This document shows, one piece after another, positions 17,875 through 26,066 of a DNA stretch of 64,000 nucleotides (positions are counted from its first letter, which is position 1; every line of letters starts with the position of its first letter). This DNA is from Arthrobacter sp. SLBN-122 (GTDB lineage: Bacteria > Actinomycetota > Actinomycetes > Actinomycetales > Micrococcaceae). The translations under genes and the position numbers were made by a program. The notes under the pieces are model-generated. The model saw only the letters and a program-made list of their open reading frames with translations. It was not told where the DNA came from and made no database searches. Location: NCBI RefSeq assembly GCF_006715165.1, contig NZ_VFMS01000001.1, positions 2,232,001 through 2,296,000 of the forward strand. The letters are read 5' to 3'.

Positions 17875-17997
17875 GCGGGGTCCCGCCTACAGGACAGGAG
17901 CCCGCGCTATTGACCGGGCTCACTGCGCCGGGACTGTCCCTGCGCACCGAGATGGCCCGTCACTGCGCAGGGATGCGCAGACAGGCCCCTGGCTTGG

Positions 17998-18405
17998 CTA
18001 CTCGGGGATTTCCAGCTGGAATCCGCAGTGGCAACGCAGGACCCGGGTGGGCAGCGACACCGCGTTGAGGCCACTGCCCGTGGTGCTGCTGCGGTAGCAG
18101 AGCCGCTCAACCTCGTGCTCCGCTTCCTCCATGGGGTAGCCGCAGTGGATGTACTCGTCCCCGAAGAGAATCACCTTGGCCATCCACCGCACCTGGTTCA
18201 GGGCGGCTGCTACGTCGGTGGCGAACGCGCTGTGTTCCTGGAACAGGTCGCAGTCATTGCAGGTGTAGGAAACAGTGACGAGGTCCCCACCGGCGGCGCC
18301 GATCGCCGTGATGGCGTGAATGGTCAGCTGGTGCCCGGTTCCGCAGGCCTCGCACTGAAGTTGCCGCGGCTGTGGCAGGGGGCGCCGGGAATACGGGGAA
18401 GACAT
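17998..18405 (-). CDS. Small zinc-ribbon-like protein of unknown function
   Basis: A 135-residue protein with paired cysteines suggesting metal binding: CEACGTGHQ near the N-terminus, CNDCDLF near residue 55 and a C-terminal CHCGFQLEIPE. Between them is an acidic helical region (YPMEEAEHEVERL). The ATG at 18405 gives MSSPYSRRPLPQP; the ATG at 18465 would add a basic, non-conserved 20 residues and lacks a good ribosome site. I do not recognise the family. It may be regulatory or a metal-binding structural protein. It is isolated between the pst and pit loci. Confidence 0.6.
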   Translation of the reverse strand: MSSPYSRRPLPQPRQLQCEACGTGHQLTIHAITAIGAAGGDLVTVSYTCNDCDLFQEHSAFATDVAAALNQVRWMAKVILFGDEYIHCGYPMEEAEHEVERLCYRSSTTGSGLNAVSLPTRVLRCHCGFQLEIPE

Positions 18406-18548
18406 GACGCCTGCTCTTTTCCGCGTTGTGCATCCAAGCCGCCGTGTGGCTGCAGCGGCGCTCATCCGCGGCCCTGCACGCGGCCCGGACGCCGGTCCCC
18501 GGCAGCGTTGTCCGGGGGCGCTCTTTTCGAATCTACGTCACGTCCGTG

Positions 18549-18562
18549 CCCCTGTACAGGGG
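18549..18562. repeat. Perfect 14-base palindrome
   Basis: CCCCTGTACAGGGG lies in the 250-base non-coding stretch between the zinc-ribbon gene and the pit gene. It could be an operator for the leftward zinc-ribbon gene, whose start is about 145 bases away. No regulator can be named. Confidence 0.4.
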
Positions 18563-18657
18563 AGTTTCGCCCTCCCCTTCGCCGGACTCGACAGGGGCGG
18601 CCAAGGCGGGTGGGGCAACGCGATAGGGGTGAGGACGCCGGGCTGAACGGGTATGGG

Positions 18658-19668
18658 CTAGGCGGCGATGGGGGAGAGGGCCAGCGCAAGCACGAAGGCC
18701 AGGCCGCAGGTCGCCAGGGGAGTCAGGGCCCAGAGCCACAGGATCCGGATGACCAGTTTCCGGTTCGTCACCGAAAAGTGCTGGTTTTCCCCTGCGCCCA
18801 GGGCTCCGGCGGTAACGGTGTGGGTGGTGGAGAGCGGCCAGTGGAGCCCGATGGCGCCCACAAAGAGCATCAGTGCGCTGAAGGTCTGGGCCACCGATCC
18901 GCGCAGGGGGTCGATCCTGGTGATTTTGTAGCCGATGGTGTGCGAGATCCGCCATCCTCCGAAGAGTGTCCCGGCCGTCATCATCACTGCGGAGAGCCCT
19001 GCCACCCAAAGGGGGATCCCGCCGTCGGAATAGCCTGCAGCCAGGAGGGCCAGCAGCAGCACTGCGCTGACGCGCTGCCCGTCCTGCAGGCCGTGGCCGA
19101 AGGCAACGGCTCCGGCTGCGACGGCCTGGCCCCGGCGAAAGCGCTGGTTCACCACATTGGGCTGCGTGTAGCGGGCCACCCACGTGGCCGGATAGACCAG
19201 GAGGAAGGAGCCGCTGTAGGCCACGAGCGGGGACAGCACCAGGGGCAGCACCACCTGGAACAGCAGCGACTGGTCCACGCCGGCTACCCCCGGCCCGCCA
19301 ATCGCCAGGCTGGCAAGGCCGGCTCCGGCAAGACCGCCCACCAGGGCGTGGGTGGAGGATGCGGGAATGCCCCGCCGCCACATCAACAGGCCCCAGGCGC
19401 AGGCGCTCGCCAGCCCGGCCACCAGGATGGCGAGACCAGCGGGGCCAGCCGGAAGGTGGATCCAGGTCTGGCTGGCGGCGACGGCGAGCAGGGCGCTCAG
19501 GAGGGCGCCAATGAAGTTGAAGAACGCGGCGAGGAGTATGCCCACGCTGGGAGTAAGGGCCCGGTTCCGGACGGCCAGGGCAACGGAGTTGGACGCGTCG
19601 CGGAACCCGTTGAGGAAGGCAAACGCCGCCGCCAGCAGGACCACCGCTGCGAAGATGGCTGCCGCCAC
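18658..19668 (-). CDS. pit: PiT-family inorganic phosphate transporter
   Basis: A 336-residue membrane protein of the PHO4/PiT family, low-affinity phosphate (metal-phosphate) import. The duplicated PiT signature appears as NGFRDASNSVALAVRNRALT near residue 20 and again as HTIGYKITRIDPLRGSVAQT in the second half, with about ten hydrophobic helices. The start is GTG at 19668, one base from the end of the upstream DUF47 gene, so the two are co-translated. The second copy (TIGYKI...) is the usual diverged repeat. It complements the Pst system upstream. Confidence 0.88.
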   Translation of the reverse strand: MAAAIFAAVVLLAAAFAFLNGFRDASNSVALAVRNRALTPSVGILLAAFFNFIGALLSALLAVAASQTWIHLPAGPAGLAILVAGLASACAWGLLMWRRGIPASSTHALVGGLAGAGLASLAIGGPGVAGVDQSLLFQVVLPLVLSPLVAYSGSFLLVYPATWVARYTQPNVVNQRFRRGQAVAAGAVAFGHGLQDGQRVSAVLLLALLAAGYSDGGIPLWVAGLSAVMMTAGTLFGGWRISHTIGYKITRIDPLRGSVAQTFSALMLFVGAIGLHWPLSTTHTVTAGALGAGENQHFSVTNRKLVIRILWLWALTPLATCGLAFVLALALSPIAA

Positions 19669-19669
19669 C

Positions 19670-20287
19670 TCAGGATTCCTTGACGATGATGCTGCCTACC
19701 TGGGTGGCCACCCGCCGCATGTCCTTGGTGACCTCCACCAGTTGGTTGGCGATGTCCCGGTTGCGGGAGTACTGCGCCCACTTCATGTCCGCGATCATGT
19801 CCGCCACCCACACCCGGTGGGTCCGCTCGGCACGCTGGGCCAGGCGCAGGATCTCGATCCAGTAGTCCTCAAGGTCGTCCAGGTTGTTCAGCCTGCGCAT
19901 GGCGTCCACCGTCAGTTCGGCCTGCCGGCTGATGATCTCCAGCTGGTCCGCTGCGCGCTTGGGCAGGCGGTCCAGTTTGTACAGGGCCACGAGCTCCGCG
20001 GCGGCGTCCATCTTTTCCATGGCCTCGTTGAGGTACCGGGAGAGGGCGTACATGTCCTCGCGGGGGAGCGGGTTCACGAAACTGGTGCGCATGTGGGTCA
20101 GCAGCGCGAAGTGCAGTTCGGCTGACTTGGCCTCGAGGTTGTGCATGTCCTCCACGAGTTTGCCGTGCTCGTCCGCGGGTACGCCGAGGATCTCGGCCAG
20201 GGTGGCGGTGGCCAGCACGATCTGTTGTGCCATCTGCGAGAGCAAATTCAGCCCTGCGGGCTCCTGGGGAAAAAGGCGCAGCTTCAC
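19670..20287 (-). CDS. DUF47 / PhoU-like phosphate transport regulator
   Basis: A 205-residue all-helical protein of the DUF47 family (PhoU-related four-helix bundles). These are typically encoded with a PiT transporter and thought to control it. Visible features are KLRLFPQEPAGLNLLSQMAQ at the N-terminus and metal-binding-type acidic helices such as ANQLVEVTKDMRRVATQVGS. The start is GTG at 20287 with GGAG about a dozen bases upstream; this start is less certain than most. It is the first gene of the two-gene operon with pit. Confidence 0.85.
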   Translation of the reverse strand: MKLRLFPQEPAGLNLLSQMAQQIVLATATLAEILGVPADEHGKLVEDMHNLEAKSAELHFALLTHMRTSFVNPLPREDMYALSRYLNEAMEKMDAAAELVALYKLDRLPKRAADQLEIISRQAELTVDAMRRLNNLDDLEDYWIEILRLAQRAERTHRVWVADMIADMKWAQYSRNRDIANQLVEVTKDMRRVATQVGSIIVKES

Positions 20288-20702
20288 GTGTTTACCGGTC
20301 TCCGGGGACTTAACAAGGAGGGTTTGCTGCCGTGTGACTTGACCCCGGCGCGCAACTGTCGCCTACTCTACCGGCCCGTAACAGCAGGATCTGAATTGTC
20401 CACCTGGAAGAGGGCAAAAAAATGGTGCCGAACCGGATACGCCTCTCGGCGGTAGGCCGCTCTAGGCGGCTAATTGTTGAAGCCCGGGGGTTTCGCGGCT
20501 CGGCACCGGTTTCAGTCTTCTACTTCACCCGGCCCAAGTCAATCTTGACAGCGGGGGTTGGGTCCGTCCCGGAAAACGCGGTCCGACAAGGCTGCAGGCG
20601 CTACGGCAAGGAAGCCCAGCTCAGCAAGCAGGCGGGTCCGGCGAAGCAGGTTGGCAGGCCCGAGCAAGCAGCCCGGGCCAAGAAAAATTCAAGCAAGGAA
20701 GC
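20288..20702. other. Intergenic stretch of 415 bases without a confident gene
   Basis: Between the DUF47 start and the end of the next leftward gene. It holds a long structured element ending in a T-run on the minus strand (20416-20507). Upstream of that, at about 20580-20702, is an A/G-rich segment with short repeats such as AAGGAAGC and GCAAGCAG. Short frames across it read Lys/Arg/Ala-rich sequence, but none has a ribosome site, so I do not call a gene. Confidence 0.5.
20416..20507 (-). terminator. Structured terminator or small RNA end with U-tract
   Basis: On the minus strand GGTGCCGA (20507-20500) pairs with TCGGCACC (20431-20424) and is followed by ATTTTTTT (20423-20416). Inside are three smaller hairpins, the clearest being GCCGC-TCTAG-GCGGC (20456-20470). 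It is too elaborate for a simple terminator and could be the 3' end of a small RNA, or the end of the transcript from the gene at 20703-21362, whose stop is about 195 bases upstream of the stem. Confidence 0.6.
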
Positions 20703-21362
20703 TCAGTCCAGTTCGCCCAGCCGCCACGCGTTGGCGGCGTGCTCCAGGTCCTCGGCCGTCTTGACCAACTGATGGGAATTGCGGGTCAGCTTGCTGGCGT
20801 GGGCCTCGTTGGCGTGCTCTGCGCCGTCTGCAATCGTGGCCTGGCCGAGCGCCACCACCCGGCAGAAGGCGGCGGACCGTTCCAGCGCCACGTCGAAATC
20901 GCCGTCGAACGCCCCGGAGAGGATGGCATCGGCCATGGTGCGCATTTCTTCTGCACCCGGCGGTTCAGCCGCGCCGGCCACCACGTTGGAGACCTGCGCG
21001 GTGTCCTTGCCCGCGCGGAAGTACACGGAGATGCGTTCCGGATCCTGGACCGTGGCAGCGCGCAGCGCGTAGAGCCGCCAGAGAGCGCCCGGAAGGGAAC
21101 GGGCGGGACTTTCGGCCCACATCTCGGCGATGGCTTCCAGGCCCTGTTCGTCGGCGAGCTTCACCAGGCGTTGGGTGACGACGGGATCATCGCTGTCCCG
21201 GCCATGGCGGACCAGGGCCTGCGCGGCAAGGTGGGCGGCCTCCGAGACGCGGGCGGGATCTGCGCCTCCGGCGAAGGGCTCGAAATCCATCGGGGCGAAG
21301 GGCTTGGGCTTATGGTGCCGGTTGCTGCCGCCGTAGGGACTGGTTCCTGCTTGCTCGCTCAT
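20703..21362 (-). CDS. Conserved actinobacterial protein of unknown function
   Basis: A 219-residue soluble protein. After a short His/Lys/Pro-rich N-terminal tail (SNRHHKPKPFAPMDFEPFAG) it is almost entirely helical and Ala-rich (ALVRHGRDSDDPVVTQRLVK and LSGAFDGDFDVALERSAAFC). There are no membrane helices or recognisable catalytic motifs. I recall similar actinobacterial proteins carrying unreliable RNA-polymerase-related names, which nothing in this sequence supports. The ATG at 21362 is preceded by a G-rich site. It stands alone, about 210 bases from the divergent tRNA-Lys gene. Confidence 0.75.
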   Translation of the reverse strand: MSEQAGTSPYGGSNRHHKPKPFAPMDFEPFAGGADPARVSEAAHLAAQALVRHGRDSDDPVVTQRLVKLADEQGLEAIAEMWAESPARSLPGALWRLYALRAATVQDPERISVYFRAGKDTAQVSNVVAGAAEPPGAEEMRTMADAILSGAFDGDFDVALERSAAFCRVVALGQATIADGAEHANEAHASKLTRNSHQLVKTAEDLEHAANAWRLGELD

Positions 21363-21571
21363 GCCCCCACGCTACTCCTGTGCGGACGCGGAAATCGAGC
21401 ATCTGCAGTGCCCGTTGCACGTGCGGGAAAGGGCGCTTGACTTGGGTTGTAAGCGCGCGACGGCGGCCCGTTGGCCTGGTGCGAAGACGCCGGAACCATG
21501 GGTTAGAGTATTAACGTCCAGAAATGGATTGGGCCGGACGGGCAGACACAGCGTGTTTGACTGGCCGGCAG

Positions 21572-21644
21572 GGGCCTTTAGCTCAGTTGGTAGAGCATCG
21601 GACTTTTAATCCGTGGGTCGTGGGTTCGAGCCCCACAGGGCCCA
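21572..21644 (+). tRNA. tRNA-Lys (anticodon TTT)
   Basis: A 73-base cloverleaf. The acceptor stem GGGCCTT (21572-21578) pairs with AGGGCCC (21637-21643) and the discriminator base is A at 21644. The D-arm GCTC...GAGC, anticodon loop CTTTTAA with TTT at 21605-21607, and T-arm GTGGG-TTCGAGC-CCCAC are all standard. CCA is not encoded. It reads AAA/AAG lysine codons. Confidence 0.97.
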
Positions 21645-21660
21645 CCCACAGGAACCGCAA

Positions 21661-21687
21661 GGGTCCGCCGCGATTGCCGGCGGGCCC
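21661..21687 (+). terminator. Terminator after tRNA-Lys
   Basis: GGGTCCGCCG (21661-21670) pairs with CGGCGGGCCC (21678-21687) over ten positions with one G-U pair, around loop CGATTGC. It is followed by CCTTCCATTT. It lies 16 bases after the tRNA end. Confidence 0.65.
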
Positions 21688-21714
21688 CTTCCATTTAAGT
21701 CCCTGCTTCCAGGT

Positions 21715-22320
21715 TCAGGAATGCACAATACTTCCGTTGCGCGGCAGGCCGCCAGGGAAGGTGATGGGAACGGCGGAAGCCCGTGCCGGATCCGCCGAAT
21801 CCATTGCCTGCACATGCAGATGCGGTTCGGTACTGTTCCCCGAATTGCCGCACCGGCCCACCGGATCGCCGCAGTGAACCAACTGGCCCGGCCGGACGCA
21901 TACGCTCCCGCGCTGCAAATGGCACAGGGCGATGAAGACACCACCGCTCTCGATGACCACGTGGTTGCCTGCAAGCCCCGGCCACCCCTCCCGGAGCCGT
22001 TTCGCCTGCGTCATTGCGTAACCGATTGACGGAAAGCCGCGGAAGGCGGCATGGTCCGGTCCCCCGTCATGGGCGGCCTGCACAACCCCGGAGACGGGAG
22101 CCGTCACGGCCCTGCCAAACCCCACGAACTGCTCCGGCAGCCCGGGCCGGAACAGCGTCGAAAAGGTGATCGGTGTAGACCGCCCGCTCCCGTCCACCGG
22201 TGTGAAATCGATGGCGTGGCCCGTGGCGAAGAGCTGTGTGCCGTGGCTGGGTACGCGGTTCGACGGCGAATTCTGCACCAGCCAGGCGCCCACGAACGGA
22301 TATTCCAGGTTCACCGGCAT
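21715..22320 (-). CDS. M23/LytM-type peptidase-domain protein
   Basis: A 201-residue protein with a compact peptidase M23 fold. Zinc ligands are seen in the HxxxD pattern of FATGHAIDFTPVD and the HxH pattern of STEPHLHVQAMD, with G-rich turns in between (LQRGSVCVRPGQLVHCGDPV). No signal peptide is apparent from the ATG at 22320, which is unusual for a cell-wall hydrolase; a cytoplasmic or non-classical role is possible. The frame stays open to 22440, but that ATG lacks a ribosome site. A 35-codon frame with an excellent ribosome site overlaps this start by ten bases and may couple translation. Confidence 0.7.
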   Translation of the reverse strand: MPVNLEYPFVGAWLVQNSPSNRVPSHGTQLFATGHAIDFTPVDGSGRSTPITFSTLFRPGLPEQFVGFGRAVTAPVSGVVQAAHDGGPDHAAFRGFPSIGYAMTQAKRLREGWPGLAGNHVVIESGGVFIALCHLQRGSVCVRPGQLVHCGDPVGRCGNSGNSTEPHLHVQAMDSADPARASAVPITFPGGLPRNGSIVHS

Positions 22321-22418
22321 CGCCGGGTCAGCTGGCGGGATCGTATTGGAAAGCCCGCACTTCCACGATCGGGGATATCCATGGCGCCGCTGGGAAACGA
22401 GATCAAATACTTGGTCAT
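22311..22418 (-). pseudogene. Possible YciI-like gene fragment (first ~15 codons) leading into the M23 gene
   Basis: The ATG at 22418 has an ideal AAAGGAG site eight bases upstream. The first residues, MTKYLISFPSGAMDIP, resemble the start of actinobacterial YCII-related proteins. After that the frame reads unrelated, basic sequence (DRGSAGFPIRSRQLTRRCR) and stops at 22311, overlapping the M23 start. It looks like the 5' end of a lost gene whose translation signals now serve the M23 gene, or a short leader peptide. The YciI resemblance is from memory and covers few residues. Confidence 0.35.
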
Positions 22419-22574
22419 TCCGCCGGCTCCTTTTATGCAAGTGCGCTGGGCAAACGCGGGATCAGCTTCATCCTGCCCACCGGTGGGCCTGGCGCGCAAG
22501 GATCACCACGCAGGCCCACCGTCATGAGCCTGCAGGCAGGGAGCGCAGCAGGTGCAAACAGGCACAATAGGCAC

Positions 22575-23594
22575 ATGGCAAAAACCAGCAAGGGCCGGAT
22601 GCCGCGCCTGGAAGACGTGGCCAAGGTGGCAGGTGTCTCCCACCAGACCGTCTCCCGTGTGGTGAACAACCACCCCAATGTCAGCAAGGTGACGCGGGAA
22701 AAGGTGGAGGCGGCCATTGCCGAGCTGGGATACCGGCGCAACACCGCCGCCCGGAGCCTGGTCACCCGGCGCTCGCAGACCATAGGCGTGCTGGCAAGCG
22801 AGCTTTCCCAGTACGGCCCGGCGAACACCCTGTTGGGGGTTGAACACGCAGCCCGCAACGCCGGCTACTTCGTCAGCATCGCGGCCCTTCGGGAAGTCAG
22901 CCGGGATGCCATCTCCAACGCGGTGGGCCACTTCATGGACCAGGCCGTGGACGGGATCGCCGTGCTGGTGCCGCACTCGGACACCCTTGCCGTGCTGGAG
23001 CAGATGAATCTTCCCGTGCCCGTGGTGGCCGTGGGCTCGGCCGGCAGCGCTTCCGTCAGCGGCGCGATGGTGGACCAGCGTGCGGGTGCCAGGCTCGCCG
23101 TCGAACACCTCATCAAGGAGGGCCACCACCACATCGGGCATATCGCAGGCCCGCCTGACTGGACGGACGGCGCCGAGCGCGCAGCGGGGTGGCGTGCCGC
23201 CCTCCGCGAAGCCGGGCTGGACGATTCCCTGCTGGTGGAAGGGGACTGGAGTGCGGGCAGCGGTTACGCCATTGGCCGCAAGCTGGCGTCAGGACGCACG
23301 GCCACGGCCATCTTCGTTGGAAATGACCAGATGGCTCTGGGCCTGCTGCGCGCCTTCACCGAAGCGGGGGTCAGGGTGCCCGACGACGTCTCCGTGGTGG
23401 GCTTCGACGACCAGCCGGAGGCGGGGTACTTCACGCCTCCGCTGACCACCGTCCGCCAGGACTTCGAGGAACTGGGTCGCCGCTGCATGGACATCATGCT
23501 GAAGGAGATCGAGTCCGGCGCCGCAGTGAGCTCAACTGTGGTTCCGCCTGAACTGATTCTCCGGGCCAGCACGGCCGCCCCCGCGCCCGCCTAA
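22575..23594 (+). CDS. LacI-family transcriptional regulator
   Basis: A 339-residue LacI-type regulator. The N-terminal helix-turn-helix and hinge are clear: LEDVAKVAGVSHQTVSRVVN followed by NHPNVSKVTREKVEAAIAEL. The periplasmic-binding-protein-like sugar domain follows (RSQTIGVLASELSQYGPANT; VVGFDDQPEAGYFTPPLTTV). The longer frame to 22236 is rejected because homology begins at the ATG at 22575. There is no sugar gene next to it, so its effector and targets are unknown. It is divergent from the M23 gene. Confidence 0.92.
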   Translation: MAKTSKGRMPRLEDVAKVAGVSHQTVSRVVNNHPNVSKVTREKVEAAIAELGYRRNTAARSLVTRRSQTIGVLASELSQYGPANTLLGVEHAARNAGYFVSIAALREVSRDAISNAVGHFMDQAVDGIAVLVPHSDTLAVLEQMNLPVPVVAVGSAGSASVSGAMVDQRAGARLAVEHLIKEGHHHIGHIAGPPDWTDGAERAAGWRAALREAGLDDSLLVEGDWSAGSGYAIGRKLASGRTATAIFVGNDQMALGLLRAFTEAGVRVPDDVSVVGFDDQPEAGYFTPPLTTVRQDFEELGRRCMDIMLKEIESGAAVSSTVVPPELILRASTAAPAPA

Positions 23595-23729
23595 CTGGGC
23601 AGCTTTAGCGGAACAGCACGCGAGCCCAAAAAAATATCTCCATGATTCTGCATCCAAATCCGGGGTTGCGCCGGTAGTAGGAGTGTCAGCAAAAAACGCC
23701 CGGTAACCGGGCCGTTCAAGGAGATGGAC

Positions 23730-24566
23730 ATGCGCAACAAAATCTTCACCGCAGGTGCCGGTGCAGCAGCCATTGCAGCCGCAATCGCTCTGGCCGGTCC
23801 GGCCCACGCAGCAGACGGGGACGCCCAGCTGTCCGTGCTGCACGGTGTTCCCGGACTGACCGTGGACGTGTGGGTCAACGGTGACCGCACACTGGATGAC
23901 TTCGCCCCCGGAGCCCTTGCCGGACCGTTGGCACTGCCGGCTGGCACCTACGAGATCGCCATTACGGCAGCCGATGCCGCCAACGCCTCCGCGCCCGCCA
24001 TTGGCCCGGTCAGCGTCACCCTTGCCGCCAACGGAAACTACACGGCCGCAGCCCACCTGGGCGCTGACGGCAAGCCCACAGCCAGCCTGTTCACCAATGA
24101 CGTGTCCCAGATCCCCGCCGGGAAGGGCAAACTGACGGTCCGGCACGCGGCCGCAGCCCCCGCCGTCGATGTCCTGGCAGGCGGCACCGCCGTCATTACC
24201 AACCTTGCCAATCCCAACGAGAAGACCCTCACCCTCGATCCCGGCACTGTCCCTGCCGCTGTGGCTGCGGCAGGCACCACCACCCCGGTGATCGGACCGG
24301 CGGACGTGGCGGTGGCCGAAGGTACGCATACCATCGTTTATGCCTGGGGCAGCCTGGCCGACCAGAACCTGAAACTGGCCGTGCAGACCATCGAGGGCCT
24401 CCATTCCGCACCGGCGTCGGTGCCCGGCGCCCTTGACGGCTCCGCGGCTGCCGGTGGAGCCGGCACTGCCGTTGCCACTGCCGGATTCGGCCTTGCAGCG
24501 CTGGCCCTTCTCGCCGGGGCCGTGGGCGTAGCCCGAGCGGTCAGCACCCGGCGGGCGCAGCTGTAA
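23730..24566 (+). CDS. Secreted, membrane-anchored DUF4397 protein
   Basis: A 278-residue exported protein. The Sec signal peptide is MRNKIFTAGAGAAAIAAAIA with cleavage near AHAADG. Two DUF4397-type beta domains follow (LSVLHGVPGLTVDVWVNGDR; LTVRHAAAAPAVDVLAGGTA). The C-terminus has a single hydrophobic helix (FGLAALALLAGAVGVARAVS) and a basic tail, TRRAQL, the layout of a cell-wall-sorted protein, but I find no LPXTG-like motif before it. The ATG at 23730 has AAGGAG six bases upstream; the in-frame ATG at 23724 directly abuts the ribosome site. The sortase gene follows, suggesting functional pairing. Confidence 0.82.
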   Translation: MRNKIFTAGAGAAAIAAAIALAGPAHAADGDAQLSVLHGVPGLTVDVWVNGDRTLDDFAPGALAGPLALPAGTYEIAITAADAANASAPAIGPVSVTLAANGNYTAAAHLGADGKPTASLFTNDVSQIPAGKGKLTVRHAAAAPAVDVLAGGTAVITNLANPNEKTLTLDPGTVPAAVAAAGTTTPVIGPADVAVAEGTHTIVYAWGSLADQNLKLAVQTIEGLHSAPASVPGALDGSAAAGGAGTAVATAGFGLAALALLAGAVGVARAVSTRRAQL

Positions 24567-24596
24567 CCGGGGCAGAAACCGGTTGAAGCACCGAAC

Positions 24597-24629
24597 GCAG
24601 GGGCCCGGCCGGCACGGTCGGGCCCCTGC
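24597..24629 (+). terminator. Hairpin between DUF4397 and sortase genes
   Basis: GCAGGGGCCCG (24597-24607) and CGGGCCCCTGC (24619-24629) form a perfect 11-base stem with an 11-base loop, 30 bases after the DUF4397 stop. There is no U-tract. It is probably a terminator or mRNA-end stabiliser for the abundant surface protein. Confidence 0.65.
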
Positions 24630-24674
24630 GCCGAACACCACATAACAAGCAGCAGCGGAAGGGAGGCGGCAGGC

Positions 24675-25406
24675 ATGGAGGCAGGCACGACGACGGCAGC
24701 GGAGTACCGCCGTCAGCGTTCGGCAGGCGGGGCGGCGGCACTGATGGTGGCTGTGGCGGTTATTCTGTCCGGCTGCGGTTCCACCAGCTCCACCAGCTCC
24801 GGCAGTTCCAGCAGCGCAAGCGGGGAGGCGGCCCAATCAATGGCCGCCAGCGGTCCGGCAGCCGCAACCGTCCCCACCGGACCGGCTGATTCCCCAGGTC
24901 CTGCTGTCCCTTCCACGAGCGCCATCCCGGTCCGGCCTGCCACTCTGCCGGCCGCCGCGGCGGTGCCGGCGCCAACGTCACTGACCGTGGCGGGCACGGC
25001 CATCAACATGCCGGTGGTGGCCGGGGGAGTGTCCGCGGAGGGAGCAATGGAAATACCTGACGCCTTTGACCGGGCGGCCTGGTACAAATTCGGTCCGGCG
25101 CCGGGAGCGGCGGAGGGAACCGCCGTCATCGCCGGACACATCGACACGAAGTCGGACCGCGCGCCGTTCTCGGCGCTGAAGTCGCTCGCGGCCGGAACCT
25201 TGATTCAGGTGGGACGGGATGGGGCCGCCCCTCTCACCTACCGGGTAGTGGGAGTGGAAATGATGGCAAAGGACAAGTTCGACGGCGGCGCGCTGTTCCG
25301 CCGGTCCGGTCCGCACGAACTCAAACTGGTTACCTGCGGCGGCAGATGGCTGGACGAGCGGATGGACTACAGCGACAATGTGATTGTCACCGCAGTTCCT
25401 GAATGA
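24675..25406 (+). CDS. Class F-like sortase with lipoprotein-type N-terminus
   Basis: A 243-residue sortase. The N-terminus has a hydrophobic helix ending in a lipobox-like LSGCGS, then about 60 residues of Ser/Pro/Ala linker. The sortase fold follows from about residue 100, with His155 in VIAGHIDTKSDRAPFS, Cys221 in LKLVTCGG and a candidate Arg229 in WLDERMDYSDNV. This matches class F sortases, which transpeptidate surface proteins. It is placed between the DUF4397 gene and an ECF sigma/anti-sigma pair. The lipoprotein anchor is unusual, because sortases are generally anchored by a transmembrane helix. Confidence 0.82.
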   Translation: MEAGTTTAAEYRRQRSAGGAAALMVAVAVILSGCGSTSSTSSGSSSSASGEAAQSMAASGPAAATVPTGPADSPGPAVPSTSAIPVRPATLPAAAAVPAPTSLTVAGTAINMPVVAGGVSAEGAMEIPDAFDRAAWYKFGPAPGAAEGTAVIAGHIDTKSDRAPFSALKSLAAGTLIQVGRDGAAPLTYRVVGVEMMAKDKFDGGALFRRSGPHELKLVTCGGRWLDERMDYSDNVIVTAVPE

Positions 25407-25487
25407 GCCGGTTCCTGTATGAGCCCGTTCCTGCCTGATCGGTGGCCAGCCACTAGCTCGTGCGCCGAAGCCGGGAAGGAGTTGCCT

Positions 25488-26066
25488 GTGACGCTTCCCG
25501 GGCACGCTTCCCGCGGGTGGGATGACGCTCTGACGGACTCCTTCCTGGCCGGGGATGAGCACGCGCTGGCAGCGGCCTACCGTGAGTTCGCGCCCCTGGT
25601 GCACACCCTGGCCCTGCGTTCCCTGCCGGACAGGGCGGCGGCGGACGACGTGACCCAGGAGGTCTTCATCCGGGCCTGGCGCTCGCGGAGCACGTTCAAC
25701 CCTCAGGTGGCCAGGCTGCCCGCGTGGATCGTGGGTATCACCCGGAACGCCATCACCGACGCCCATTCAGCGGCGGCCCGGGAAGCACGCAAGGCCTTCG
25801 CCGCGGCCGGAGCCGGCATGGGGGAAGACGCCGGCACAGGAACAGAGGCAGCGGAAATGCTGGCGGACCGGCTGCTCCTGGACGGCGAACTGGAGAGGCT
25901 GGGCGAGCCCCAGGGGTCCATCATGAAGCTCGCCTTCTATGAGGACCTGACGCACGAACAGATTTCACGCAAGCTGGGCCTTCCCCTTGGTACGGTCAAG
26001 AGCCACATCCGCCGGAGCCTGTCGCATTTACGAAGCAGATTGGAGGTAGACCATGCCGCATCTTGA
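25488..26066 (+). CDS. ECF-type RNA polymerase sigma factor
   Basis: A 192-residue sigma-70 family factor. Region 2 is seen in LAAAYREFAPLVHTLALRSL and ADDVTQEVFIRAWRSRSTF. Region 4 helix-turn-helix is in YEDLTHEQISRKLGLPLGTV followed by KSHIRRSLSHLRSRL. The GTG at 25488 has AAGGAG upstream and yields a normal ECF length; the longer frame from 25419 adds 23 unrelated residues. It overlaps the anti-sigma gene by 14 bases, so the pair is translationally coupled. Group resembles SigK-type ECFs paired with RskA. Confidence 0.92.
   Translation: MTLPGHASRGWDDALTDSFLAGDEHALAAAYREFAPLVHTLALRSLPDRAAADDVTQEVFIRAWRSRSTFNPQVARLPAWIVGITRNAITDAHSAAAREARKAFAAAGAGMGEDAGTGTEAAEMLADRLLLDGELERLGEPQGSIMKLAFYEDLTHEQISRKLGLPLGTVKSHIRRSLSHLRSRLEVDHAAS

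Noticed and set aside
20424..20507. Possible tRNA, SRP RNA or riboswitch at the structured element
   Set aside because: The fold looks cloverleaf-like, but there is no T-loop or anticodon arm, no GGAAGCA-type SRP motif and no riboswitch core I know. Kept only as a structured terminator/small RNA candidate.
20558..20764. Lys/Arg/Ala-rich short frames resembling a histone-like tail
   Set aside because: No ribosome site, three competing frames and no conserved start; probably composition only.
24400..24566. LPXTG-type sorting signal in the DUF4397 protein
   Set aside because: I looked before the C-terminal helix and found no LPXTG, LAXTG or NPXTG-like pentapeptide.
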